64,000 bases of DNA from Dongia_B sp964406155 (lineage in GTDB: Bacteria > Pseudomonadota > Alphaproteobacteria > Dongiales > Dongiaceae), in the NCBI GenBank assembly GCA_964406155.1, contig CAYOQR010000008.1:1-64000 (forward strand), given 5' to 3'. This document shows, piece by piece, positions 25,753 to 34,283 of the stretch. The notes under the pieces were generated by a model. The model saw nothing but the letters and a program-made list of their open reading frames with translations. It did not search any database and was not told where the DNA came from. The stretch's first letter is position 1, and every line of letters starts with the position of its first letter. The translations under genes and the position numbers were made by a program.

Positions 25753-25950
25753 TTATCTCACACTTCTTTTCGGTGAAATTACTCAAGCAAGTTGAAACCT
25801 GCTCTATATAGGCAATGTCATATGTGATGCCGGCAGGCAGCGTCAATGACATTTTACACTGTAGAATGTTATTTCACACACATGTTGAAATATCTCACAG
25901 GTGCATGACCCGGTCCAGCAAGCTATAGTGGATCAAGGAAGGATCGGAAC
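25753..25950. promoter_or_regulatory. Divergent promoter region of the sulfite operon and the Fur-family gene
   Basis: AT-rich DNA with TATATA-like elements. ATTTCACACACATGTTGAAAT (25871-25891) is an imperfect inverted repeat, a candidate operator for the Fur-family protein or a sulfur regulator. Confidence 0.5.
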
Positions 25951-26454
25951 ATGACTTTGGCCAGCGCCCATCGCCCGCATGATCACGCGCATTGCATCGC
26001 CGATGCCCTGCAGCGCGCCGAGGCGCTTTGCGAGCAACGCGGCGTCCGCCTGACGGCGATCCGCCGCCGCGTCCTGGAACTGGTCTGGGATAGTCATGCG
26101 CCGATCGGCGCCTATGCGATCCTCGACCAGTTGAAGGTCAATGACCGCTCCGCCGCCCCGCCCACCGTCTATCGCGCACTGGAATTCCTCTTGGAACAGG
26201 GGCTGATCCATCGGCTGGAATCGCTCAACGCCTTCATCGGCTGCGATCACCCGGAGGACCGGCATATCAGCCAGTTCCTGATCTGCACCACCTGCCATCA
26301 GGCCGAGGAGATCGCCGATCAGCGCATCGTCACGGCCGCCTCGGCCAGCGCCGGCGACCGGGGCTTCACCCTGTCCCGTCTCACCATTGAAATCGAAGGA
26401 ACCTGTGCCCGTTGCGCAGGCCAGCCGGCCGCCCCGAAACGGACGCTGAGCTGA
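25951..26454 (+). CDS. Fur-family regulator, Zur-like
   Basis: A 167-residue metal-responsive repressor. The N-terminal winged helix contains GVRLTAIRRRVLELVW and TVYRALEFLLEQGLI. The structural zinc site is CTTC (about residue 112) with a second pair CARC near 152. The HxH-rich N-terminus (RPHDHAHC) and SLNAFIGCDHPEDRHISQF favour zinc uptake control over iron, but this is not certain. Confidence 0.8.
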   Translation: MTLASAHRPHDHAHCIADALQRAEALCEQRGVRLTAIRRRVLELVWDSHAPIGAYAILDQLKVNDRSAAPPTVYRALEFLLEQGLIHRLESLNAFIGCDHPEDRHISQFLICTTCHQAEEIADQRIVTAASASAGDRGFTLSRLTIEIEGTCARCAGQPAAPKRTLS

Positions 26455-26475
26455 AAGGATCAGTCGGCTGGGATT

Positions 26476-26820
26476 TTAGGCCTGCAGCAGCTTTGCTGCC
26501 GTGATGGTCCAGTCGGCCTCCTGCTGCTGCAGGTGGAACTGGATCTTGAGATCGACCGGCGTCGTTCGGCGCGTCTGCACCCGGACCAGCGTATCGACCT
26601 GCCACTGGGCGTCGACTTCTTTCGCGCCGATGATGCGGATATGGCTGAAATGGGCGGCGAGATCGGCCAGCAGCATCTGCGTCGCCGTGGCGCCCGGCAT
26701 CATATCCTCGATATCGGTGGAGACCGCATGTTGCTGCAGCGCCGTGGCCAGTTCTTCGGGGCTCGGCGCACCGGCGCGCATGCTCCACCAAACCATTACC
26801 CCAGCCAAAGACATCATCAT
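26476..26820 (-). CDS. Membrane-anchored small protein, paralogue 1
   Basis: A 114-residue protein with a short hydrophobic N-terminus (MMMSLAGVMVWWSM) and a hydrophilic domain. I do not recognise a family. PSPEELATALQQHAV and the C-terminal half IRIIGAKEVDAQWQVDTLV plus DWTITAAKLL align with the protein encoded at 27026. GAAGGGGG precedes the start. It has no stop-adjacent partner and is convergent with the Fur-family gene. Confidence 0.7.
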   Translation of the reverse strand: MMMSLAGVMVWWSMRAGAPSPEELATALQQHAVSTDIEDMMPGATATQMLLADLAAHFSHIRIIGAKEVDAQWQVDTLVRVQTRRTTPVDLKIQFHLQQQEADWTITAAKLLQA

Positions 26821-27025
26821 GGCGCGCCCCCTTCAAATAGACGCGCCGGACCTCAGCCCCCGATGCACCGGTGCGTCGCGGCGTATTAGGCATAAACCAA
26901 TGGCCGCTGACAATATTGCTGGTGCTGTTTGGACGGAATTACCTCAATCTTTCATCTAGGCTTTTAATATAGATTAAGAAGAATTCCAGCTATGGACTTC
27001 ATTTTAAATAAAATTACTGAAGGAT

Positions 27026-27481
27026 TTAGTGCGTATTATTTGCTGATGCACGCCCCGTCAGGTCTTCCGCATTGAGGATCACCCATTTGTCATCCTGCTG
27101 CGCGACTCGCAAACGCACCGGCACCCGCATTGGTAATCCCAAAGGCTGCTCGAGTTCCAGCACGGCATCGACCGACCAGTAACCCGGGAAGCTCCGCCGG
27201 TCGGAGATTTCCAGATGCCGCAGGCTGGGTGAGAAGATCGCCGCGCGCATCTCGCGGCCGAGGGAGCCTGTGCTCAGGGATTCCATCGCGTGGACGTGGG
27301 TCGCATATTGGCCGATTGCCTGCGACAGATCCTGCGGTGTCGGGCCACTCTGACGCAGATGCCAGCCGATCGCCGACACCAAGGCCAGGGTGGACACGAG
27401 AAGAAAGCTTTCGGTGCGATGACGCAACAACCAAGGCCGTGCGGAGCTTGCCGGCCGCGATGATCTGGAAGCAGCAGTCAC
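27026..27481 (-). CDS. Membrane-anchored small protein, paralogue 2
   Basis: A 151-residue protein with one transmembrane segment (about residues 25-42, FLLVSTLALVSAIGWHL) after a basic Ser/Arg-rich cytoplasmic tail. The rest is periplasmic: PTPQDLSQAIGQYAT and SLRHLEISDRRSFPGYWSVDAVLELEQ match paralogue 1, as does KWVILNAEDL. The function is unknown. The pair is probably a local duplication, about 200 nt apart, in the same orientation. Confidence 0.7.
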   Translation of the reverse strand: MTAASRSSRPASSARPWLLRHRTESFLLVSTLALVSAIGWHLRQSGPTPQDLSQAIGQYATHVHAMESLSTGSLGREMRAAIFSPSLRHLEISDRRSFPGYWSVDAVLELEQPLGLPMRVPVRLRVAQQDDKWVILNAEDLTGRASANNTH

Positions 27482-27627
27482 GGTGGGAACCTGTTCCGTT
27501 CGAAAAGAACGAACCCTTATAGCAAGGCAGCTGACCTTGTATAGGCATGGAAGCTTAATATTTAGTATGTGTCCGGCTGCTTTGACGGTTGGAAGCGCCG
27601 ATCCGCAATATGGCAGGGGAGATTGGC

Positions 27628-28527
27628 ATGACCGAATTGCCGCAGATCAAGCATATCCGCACCCGAAGCCTGGACATCGCCTATGAGGAAGCCGGTCTCG
27701 CCGACGGCAAGCCGGTCATTCTCATGCATGGCTTTCCCGACGATCCGCGAACCTGGGACGGCGTGGTGACCGCGCTGGCCGCCGCCGGCTATCGCACCTT
27801 CGCCCCTTATCTGCGCGGCTACGGCCCGACCCGCTTCCTGAGCGCCGACACGATGCGGTCAGGCCAGCAGGCAGCTCTCGGCCAGGATCTGCGCGATTTC
27901 ATGGATGCCTTGAAGCTCGAACGAGCCGTGCTCGCCGGCTATGACTGGGGTGGCCGTGCCTGCTGCATCGTCTCGGCCCTCTGGCCGGAACGGGTAACGC
28001 GGCTGGTGTCGATCACCGGCTACAACATCCAGAACATCGCGCAATCCCACCGGCCGGAACCGGCGGATATCGAGCGACGCTATTGGTATCAGTGGTATTT
28101 TAACACGGAACGCGGCCGCAACGGCCTGACCGAGAACCGCCGGGAAATCTGCCGGACGCTCTGGGAAATGTGGTCGCCCAACTGGCATTTCGATGACGCA
28201 ACCTTCGCGCGGACCGCCGCCTCGTTCGACAATCCGGACTTCGTCGATATCGTCATCCACTCCTATCGCCACCGGTTCAAGGCAGCGCCGGGCGATCCGG
28301 CACTCGAGGCGATCGAAGCGCAATTGGCGCGGCAGCCGCATATCACCGTGCCGACGATCGTGCTGCACGGCGCCTGCGACGGCGTTGATGTGCCGGCCGG
28401 ATCGGAAGACGCGCATCGCTTCTTCGACGGGCCCTATCGGCGCCGGCTGGTACCGGTCGCGGGGCATTTCCTGCCCCACGAGGCACCCGGTTCGGTGGTC
28501 GAAGCGATCGTCGAGGATTTGAGCTGA
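27628..28527 (+). CDS. Alpha/beta hydrolase with Asp nucleophile (epoxide hydrolase/dehalogenase-like)
   Basis: A 299-residue alpha/beta-hydrolase fold protein. HGFPDDPRTW is the oxyanion region and GYDWGG puts D106 at the nucleophile elbow, where esterases carry Ser. An Asp nucleophile is typical of epoxide hydrolases and haloalkane or haloacetate dehalogenases. The catalytic His is in VAGHFLPHE. The YWYQWYF stretch is probably part of the cap. The start at 27628 is supported by GGGGAG about 7 nt upstream. Substrate is unknown. Confidence 0.85.
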   Translation: MTELPQIKHIRTRSLDIAYEEAGLADGKPVILMHGFPDDPRTWDGVVTALAAAGYRTFAPYLRGYGPTRFLSADTMRSGQQAALGQDLRDFMDALKLERAVLAGYDWGGRACCIVSALWPERVTRLVSITGYNIQNIAQSHRPEPADIERRYWYQWYFNTERGRNGLTENRREICRTLWEMWSPNWHFDDATFARTAASFDNPDFVDIVIHSYRHRFKAAPGDPALEAIEAQLARQPHITVPTIVLHGACDGVDVPAGSEDAHRFFDGPYRRRLVPVAGHFLPHEAPGSVVEAIVEDLS

Positions 28528-28545
28528 CGGCTCGGGACGAACCGC

Positions 28546-29103
28546 TCAGCGGAGGCAAGTCTCCACATAGCGGTAGAAATGGGCGAGGTCCGGTGTCTTG
28601 GCATCGACCTCCTTGCCCTCCTCGTCCCAGCGCCGCAGCCGGACGGCATCCCCGGCGAAGGGCCTCCCCTCGAATTCCTTCGCTTCATCCGGCGTGAAGA
28701 CACCGCCTTGCAGCTTCAGGCTGAGGATCGAGGCTTCTGACAACTGGCTGTAATAGCCAGGTTCGACCGCGGCCAGATAACGCTTGGCCTCGACATGGAG
28801 GCGTACCGGCTCCGTCACCTCGGGGCCGAAATATTGCGACAGCCAAGCGGAACCCAGGGATTCATGCTGAGTATCGACACCCTGATCGGCGATATCCTCC
28901 GGGAGATCGTGCAGCATATGGCCGATATCATGCAGCAGGGTCGCGGCGATCAAGGCCGGCGAGGCCCCATCGCGCTCGGCGCAAGCGGCGCATTGCAAGG
29001 CGTGATCGAGCTGCGTCACGCCTTCGCCATAGCCCTCATGGCCACGCTTGGCGAAGGCCTGGGCGATGGCCCCCATGACGGTGATCTTGCGTTGCGCGTT
29101 CAT
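28546..29103 (-). CDS. HD-domain oxygenase, TmpB/PhnZ-like
   Basis: A 185-residue HD protein of the mixed-valent diiron oxygenase group that cleaves C-P bonds of 1-hydroxy phosphonates. Metal-ligand candidates H34, H58, D59, H80 and H103 are visible, plus K107. A Tyr-Gly-Glu at 25-27 lies where PhnZ-type enzymes place their substrate-sensing Tyr and Glu. The gene overlaps the upstream oxygenase by 4 bp (ATGA). Because that partner is BBOX-like, this is better matched to TmpB, which yields glycine betaine and phosphate, than to PhnZ, which yields glycine; both are possible. Confidence 0.8.
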   Translation of the reverse strand: MNAQRKITVMGAIAQAFAKRGHEGYGEGVTQLDHALQCAACAERDGASPALIAATLLHDIGHMLHDLPEDIADQGVDTQHESLGSAWLSQYFGPEVTEPVRLHVEAKRYLAAVEPGYYSQLSEASILSLKLQGGVFTPDEAKEFEGRPFAGDAVRLRRWDEEGKEVDAKTPDLAHFYRYVETCLR

Positions 29104-30245
29104 GCCGCCAATCCTTCCTTCTCATCGAGCCCGCGCCGCAATACGCGACGGCGGCTTTCGATGCCGTCCTTGTCGATATAGCATCCCTGCAGGTGCCGGC
29201 TGCCTTTGCTCGGATCGAAGGCCGTACGGCCATGCAGCGCCCGCTCGTTCATCATGACGACGAGATCGCCGGCGCCGAGCTTGAAGATCAGTTCCAGTTC
29301 CGGCCGCTTCAGGATCCCGGCGAATTTGCGATAAGCCGCGTACCAGGGCGTCACCAGTTCCAGCGGCACATCGAGGATATCGGCCGACCGGTTGTTGAAG
29401 TGAACCTCTTTGATCGCTCCGTCGAAATCCAACTTGATCAGCGACATGCGCGACCGCAGATCGGCCTTGGCATCGCGGAAGCGGAAATTCAGCGGGACAC
29501 GGCTCAAGAGGTCGAAGGCCGCCGGATCCTCCTTGCGCAGAATCTCGGCCGCGCGGAAACCGTCGACCAGCAGCGTGTCGCCGCCCGGCGCATTCGATTC
29601 CAGACAATGCAGCAACTGCACGCCCGGCGTCGGCTCGCGATAGGGATTGTCGCTGTGCACGCCGAGGCCGACGGCGGTGTAAGCGAGATTGTTCGGATTC
29701 GGCACCGAGACGACATCGAACAGATTGCCGTAATTGGTGACGCGGACGAAGCCGAGATGGTTCCCGACCGTCTCGACCATGCCCGGCTTGGCCGGCACGT
29801 TGCGCAGCAGGCCAAAGCCATAAGCCGCGTATTTGTCGAGCCAGGCGAGTTCCACCGCCGGATTTGTCGACAGGCTGGGCCAATCGGCGACCGGCAAGTT
29901 ATCGATCAGCGACTTGCCCCAATGCACCGGCTTTTCATAGCGCGCAGCCCGCGCCTCGGCACCGAGATCATGTACCGCCAGCCAATCCGCCGGAAACTCG
30001 CTGACATGATCATCCGGCGCCCAGACGAGACGCAGCTTGCCATCCACGAGGCCGGTTTGCCGCAGCGACAATTCCGCCGGCAGATCGGTGATCTCGAACA
30101 GGCGCTGCCCGTTGGCATGCCGGCATTTGGCGCAACGGCAATTGTCGCGCAGCCAGATCGTCGGGAACCGCGTGGTCCGGCCGTCCTGCCAGGCGATCTG
30201 CACGACATCCTGCGCCAGCGACGCCGACAGCATTTGAGTGGTCAT
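29100..30245 (-). CDS. Fe(II)/2OG dioxygenase, TmpA-like (trimethylaminoethylphosphonate hydroxylase)
   Basis: A 381-residue gamma-butyrobetaine-hydroxylase-type oxygenase. An N-terminal zinc site, C36, C38, C41 and H80, has the BBOX spacing. The iron ligands are H197, D199 and H338, and R350 is the 2-oxoglutarate contact. Y172, F176, Y189 and Y356 line up by spacing with the BBOX trimethylammonium cage (Y177, W181, Y194, Y366, from memory). This supports a quaternary-amine substrate. In the phn operon the best match is TmpA. The start at 30245 is preferred over 30281 for GGGGAGAG upstream. Confidence 0.8.
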   Translation of the reverse strand: MTTQMLSASLAQDVVQIAWQDGRTTRFPTIWLRDNCRCAKCRHANGQRLFEITDLPAELSLRQTGLVDGKLRLVWAPDDHVSEFPADWLAVHDLGAEARAARYEKPVHWGKSLIDNLPVADWPSLSTNPAVELAWLDKYAAYGFGLLRNVPAKPGMVETVGNHLGFVRVTNYGNLFDVVSVPNPNNLAYTAVGLGVHSDNPYREPTPGVQLLHCLESNAPGGDTLLVDGFRAAEILRKEDPAAFDLLSRVPLNFRFRDAKADLRSRMSLIKLDFDGAIKEVHFNNRSADILDVPLELVTPWYAAYRKFAGILKRPELELIFKLGAGDLVVMMNERALHGRTAFDPSKGSRHLQGCYIDKDGIESRRRVLRRGLDEKEGLAA

Positions 30246-30271
30246 GATCTGTACTCTCCCCGCAACCCGCG

Positions 30272-31705
30272 TCAGTTCCACGGCAAGGAATAGGTCTTCA
30301 CATTGGTGAAGCCCTTCATCGCCTCGATGACGCCTTCCTTATAACCCAGGCCCGAATCCTTGATCCCGCCAAAGGGCGACATCTCGATGCGGTAACCCGG
30401 CACTTCGCGTACATTGACGGTACCGACTTCCAGTTCCCGCACGAAGCGGGTGATGTAATCCAGCCGGTTGGTGCAGATGCCGGAGGAGAGGCCATAGCTG
30501 GTGGAATTCGACACCTGGATGGCGTGGTCGATATCCTTCACCCGGACGATCGGCGAGACGGGACCGAAGCATTCCCACTTCACCAGCGGCGCGTCGAAAG
30601 CGACGTGATCGACCACGGTCGGCGAATAGAGGGCACCCTTGCGGATATTGCCGTGCAACAGCTTGGCACCACGCTTGACGGCATCGTTGACCATGTCCTC
30701 GCAATAGCGAGCCGAAGCCTCGTCGATCACCGTGCCCATATCGACATCCGGATCCATCGGATTGCCGTATTTGACCTTCTTGGTCTTCTCGACCAGCAAT
30801 TCCACGAACCGGTCGGCCACGGCCTCATGCACGATCATGCGCTTCACCGCCGTGCAGCGCTGGCCGGAATTCTTGTAGGAACCATAGACCGCCAGATTGC
30901 TGGCCTCGTCCAGATCGGCATCTTCCATGACGATCAATGGGTCGTTGCCACCAAGTTCCAGGATGGCGCGCCGATAGCCCATATGCTCTGAGATATACTT
31001 GCCGACCTTCACACCGCCGGTGAAGGTGATCACATCGACATTGGGATCGGTCAGCATGGTATCGGCGATCTCGGCCGGGTCGCCGGTGATCACCTGGAAC
31101 ATCTCGCGCGGCAGGCCGGCCTCGTAAAGCACATCCGCCAGCAGCAGCGCCGTCAGCGGCGTCTTTTCCGACGGCTTCAGCACCATGCGGTTATTGGTGG
31201 CGATCGACGGCGCGATCTTATGCGCCACCTGGTTCAGCGGGTGGTTGAAGGGCGTGATTGCCGAGATCGCACCCAGCAACGGATCGCGCTGGGTATAGAT
31301 CCGGCGCTTCTTGCCGTGGGGCGTGATATCGCAGGAGAAAATCTCGCCGTCATCCTTGATTACCGCCGTCGAGGACAGGAAGAAGACGTCATAGGCGCGG
31401 CCGACCTCATAGATCGTATCCTTGAGGCAAAGGCCGGATTCCGCCGTGATCAGCTCGGCGATCTCCTGCTTGCGCGCAACCAGCAGATCGGCGGTCTTGC
31501 GCAGGATACTGGAGCGGTCGGCGCGGCTGAGATTGGGCTTGAATTTCTTCGCCACCTCGAAGGCCCGCTGCACCTCCGCGACACTGGCCTTCGGGCAGGA
31601 CCCGATCACCTGCTCGGTATAGGGGTTGTAGACGTCGAAAGAGCGGTCGCCCGAGGCCGTATTGCCGACGGTGCGCATGGTTTCCTTGCGGATCGCGATA
31701 CCCAT
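30272..31705 (-). CDS. phnY: Phosphonoacetaldehyde dehydrogenase
   Basis: A 477-residue aldehyde dehydrogenase, catalysing phosphonoacetaldehyde to phosphonoacetate with NAD+. Glu in LELGGNDP and Cys in GQRCTAVKR are the catalytic pair. It lies between phnA and the TmpA-like gene. PhnY here is the S. meliloti-type dehydrogenase, not the unrelated PhnY dioxygenase. The start at 31705 has GGGGAG upstream; an alternative at 31723 would overlap phnA. Confidence 0.88.
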   Translation of the reverse strand: MGIAIRKETMRTVGNTASGDRSFDVYNPYTEQVIGSCPKASVAEVQRAFEVAKKFKPNLSRADRSSILRKTADLLVARKQEIAELITAESGLCLKDTIYEVGRAYDVFFLSSTAVIKDDGEIFSCDITPHGKKRRIYTQRDPLLGAISAITPFNHPLNQVAHKIAPSIATNNRMVLKPSEKTPLTALLLADVLYEAGLPREMFQVITGDPAEIADTMLTDPNVDVITFTGGVKVGKYISEHMGYRRAILELGGNDPLIVMEDADLDEASNLAVYGSYKNSGQRCTAVKRMIVHEAVADRFVELLVEKTKKVKYGNPMDPDVDMGTVIDEASARYCEDMVNDAVKRGAKLLHGNIRKGALYSPTVVDHVAFDAPLVKWECFGPVSPIVRVKDIDHAIQVSNSTSYGLSSGICTNRLDYITRFVRELEVGTVNVREVPGYRIEMSPFGGIKDSGLGYKEGVIEAMKGFTNVKTYSLPWN

Positions 31706-31719
31706 TGTCCTGACTCCCC

Positions 31720-32997
31720 TCACCCGGCCTTCGGCAGGGTCATCGCCGCATCGGCGACATGGTTCAAAGCAAGATCGAAAGCGCTGAAATTGCGCAGGCG
31801 GTAGCCGGCCGGCAGCGCCGTCACCTTGCGGTTGACGATGACCGGAACCTGCTGCTCGGTCATCCCGCCATGGGAGCGCAGCGGCAAGGTCAGGCCGCTG
31901 AGGTCATGCCTCTCCACGGCGGTACCGATGACGACATTCTTGGTCGAGACGACGATGACATCGCCCAGACGGTCTTCCGGCAGTTCGAAACGCGTGCAGC
32001 CGGTCTTGCGGTCGACCGCGAGTTCCATGCCGGGAATCTCGCCGATCCGCTTGATGATCGCCGCCTGATCGACATCGTCCGGCAGATAGACCGTGGCGAA
32101 GGAGCCGAGCGCGCCGTGATGCACCACATAGGGGTCGGTGATCGGCAGAATGACCCGGGCCTTGCCCTTGCCCAGCCATTGATCCAGCACGTCCTGCAGA
32201 TAGATCACCTGCGGCTTGCCCGCCGTGTCGTGCTTGTCGTTCATGCCGTGGTCGGCGGTCAGGACGATGATGCAGCCCATCTTCTCCAGCTCGCCGAGAT
32301 AGCCGTCCATCATCTTGTAGAAATCGTTGGCGACGTCATGACCCGGCGCGTATTTGTGCTGGATGTAATCCGTCGTCGAGAGATACATGATGTCCGGCTT
32401 CTTCTCGCGCATCAGCTTGACGCCGGCGGCGAAGACGAACTCGCTGAGATCGGCGCTATAGACCGACGGCACCGGCCGGCCGAGCCAGACCTGAGCATTG
32501 TCGATGCCGTGCTCGGCGGCGATCGTCTTGTCGGACGTCTCGGAGGAGAAGCAGATGCCCTTGCCGGCACCGATCTCCATGCCCTTGCCCAGCAGCTTGC
32601 GCAATTTGTCCTTGGCAGTGACAACGGCCACCTTGGCGCCGGCCTTGGAGAAGGCGGCGAGGATGGTCTCGGCCCGCAGGAATTTCGGGTCGTTCATCAT
32701 TACCTCGGTGCCGCTCTCGCGGTCATAGAGGTAATTGCCGCAGATGCCATGCACCGAGGGCGGCGCTCCGGTCACGATGGAAAGATTGTTGGGATTGGTG
32801 AAGCTCGGGACGACGCAATCGCCCACCATCTGCGCGCCTGCCTTCACGGCACTGCTGAGCCAGGGCATGACCCCCGCCTTCATGGCGTCAGTAAGATAGT
32901 CCGGCTCGCAGCCATCGACACAGACCACCACCACGGGCGCCGCTGGCCAGGCATAGCTCTTGCCGTTGACGGTGATGGGATTCTTGCGTTCCGACAT
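31720..32997 (-). CDS. phnA: Phosphonoacetate hydrolase
   Basis: A 425-residue alkaline-phosphatase-superfamily enzyme that cleaves phosphonoacetate to acetate and phosphate. VVVVCVDGCEPDYL, SFTNPNNLSIVTG (nucleophile Thr), STTDYIQHKY, LTADHGMNDKHD and SHGGM carry the two-metal ligands. AAGGAG six nt upstream sets the start at 32997, 11 nt after phnW; a 33012 start would overlap phnW. Confidence 0.93.
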   Translation of the reverse strand: MSERKNPITVNGKSYAWPAAPVVVVCVDGCEPDYLTDAMKAGVMPWLSSAVKAGAQMVGDCVVPSFTNPNNLSIVTGAPPSVHGICGNYLYDRESGTEVMMNDPKFLRAETILAAFSKAGAKVAVVTAKDKLRKLLGKGMEIGAGKGICFSSETSDKTIAAEHGIDNAQVWLGRPVPSVYSADLSEFVFAAGVKLMREKKPDIMYLSTTDYIQHKYAPGHDVANDFYKMMDGYLGELEKMGCIIVLTADHGMNDKHDTAGKPQVIYLQDVLDQWLGKGKARVILPITDPYVVHHGALGSFATVYLPDDVDQAAIIKRIGEIPGMELAVDRKTGCTRFELPEDRLGDVIVVSTKNVVIGTAVERHDLSGLTLPLRSHGGMTEQQVPVIVNRKVTALPAGYRLRNFSAFDLALNHVADAAMTLPKAG

Positions 32998-33008
32998 GAT
33001 CCTCTCCT

Positions 33009-34145
33009 TCATTCCGCCGAGGCGGCCAGATGACGCGGCGCGCCGGATTTGACCCCCATTTCCGCCAGCACCGTCTTGATCGCTTCCAGGGCACCCTTCA
33101 TTTCGGCGGCCCCCAGGCGGCCGATGCAGCCGATGCGGAAGCTGTCAGCCACGGTCAGCTTGCCGGGATAGATGACGTAGTTGCGGTCGCGCAGCTTGTC
33201 GTAGAAGACCTGGAAATCAAATTTCGGATCGGCCGGCATATGGAAGGTGACGATGATCGGCGCCTGCAGATGATCCGGCAGCAAGGTCTCGAAGCCGAGC
33301 CCGCGCATGCCGTCGATCAGGATCTTGCAATTCGCGCGATAGCGGGCGCCACGGCCGGCAACACCGCCCTCCTCGGCATGCTCCGTCATCGCCTGATGGA
33401 AGGCGACGATGCAATGGATCGGCGGCGTGAAGCGATATTGCTTGGTGTTCTCGATCACCTGCCACTGGTCATGGAGATCGAGCACCAGGGCATGGGCATT
33501 GCCCTTGCAGGTCTTCAGCGCGCTTTCGCGGCACAGCACGAAGCCGAGGCCCGGCACGCCCTCGATGCATTTGTTCGAGGAAGCGGCAACCGCGTCGAAG
33601 GTGATCTCGCGGCTATCGACCGGCAGCGCACCGAAGGCGCTCATCGAATCGATCAGCAGGCGACGGCCGGCCTTGGCGACGACATCGCCGACCTGGGCGA
33701 TGGGGTTGAGCACGCCAGACGTGGTTTCGCAATGAACCACCGCGACATGGGTGATGGCCGCATCCTTGGCCAGCGCCTCGGCGACCTGCTGCGGGTTGAC
33801 CGGTTGATCCTCGGCCCATTCCAGAACGCTATAGGCGCGCTTGGCATAGTCGCAGATCTTCGCCATGCGCTTGCCATAGGCGCCGTTGATCAGGATCAGC
33901 AGCTTGTCCTTGGGGCCGACGAAGGTCGCCAGCATGGCTTCGACGGCGAAGGTACCGCTGCCCTGCATCGGCACGGTGGTGAACTGGCCCTCGCCATTGA
34001 TCAGCGCCACCAGGCGGCTGCGCATCTCGCCGTTGATGCGGATGAAAGCGGCATCCCGGGAGCCCCAATCGTGCAGCATCGCCTGCTTGACGGAGAGCGA
34101 GGTGGTCAGCGGACCGGGGGTCAGAAGCCAGGGATCCTGGGCCAT
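33009..34145 (-). CDS. phnW: 2-aminoethylphosphonate-pyruvate transaminase
   Basis: A 378-residue PLP enzyme that converts 2-aminoethylphosphonate and pyruvate to phosphonoacetaldehyde and alanine. LLTPGPLTTS at the N-terminus, PMQGSGTFAVEAML and the Schiff-base Lys in SSNKCIEGVPGLGFV are characteristic. First gene of the phnW-phnA-phnY-tmpA-tmpB-like operon and divergent from the LysR gene. There is no phnX, so oxidation via phnY and phnA is the likely route. Confidence 0.95.
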   Translation of the reverse strand: MAQDPWLLTPGPLTTSLSVKQAMLHDWGSRDAAFIRINGEMRSRLVALINGEGQFTTVPMQGSGTFAVEAMLATFVGPKDKLLILINGAYGKRMAKICDYAKRAYSVLEWAEDQPVNPQQVAEALAKDAAITHVAVVHCETTSGVLNPIAQVGDVVAKAGRRLLIDSMSAFGALPVDSREITFDAVAASSNKCIEGVPGLGFVLCRESALKTCKGNAHALVLDLHDQWQVIENTKQYRFTPPIHCIVAFHQAMTEHAEEGGVAGRGARYRANCKILIDGMRGLGFETLLPDHLQAPIIVTFHMPADPKFDFQVFYDKLRDRNYVIYPGKLTVADSFRIGCIGRLGAAEMKGALEAIKTVLAEMGVKSGAPRHLAASAE

Positions 34146-34236
34146 GAGAACTGCCTTTTACATCAAGAGTTAAGATGGAGCCGCCGACATCTGGAAAAGT
34201 GGGCGTCGCGAGCTGCTTGCAGTATGGGGCCGGGCC

Positions 34237-34283
34237 ATAGCATAATTCAAATCGCTATTTGCTATATGAAACATAGATGACAC
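34237..34283. promoter_or_regulatory. LysR/Pho-type control region of the phosphonate operon
   Basis: ATAGCA (34237-34242) and TGCTAT (34260-34265) form an interrupted inverted repeat that could bind the LysR regulator. On the minus strand, GTGTCATCTATGTTTCAT (34266-34283) resembles a Pho box with two 11-bp-spaced units. The second unit is weak and the site overlaps the LysR start codon. Confidence 0.4.
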
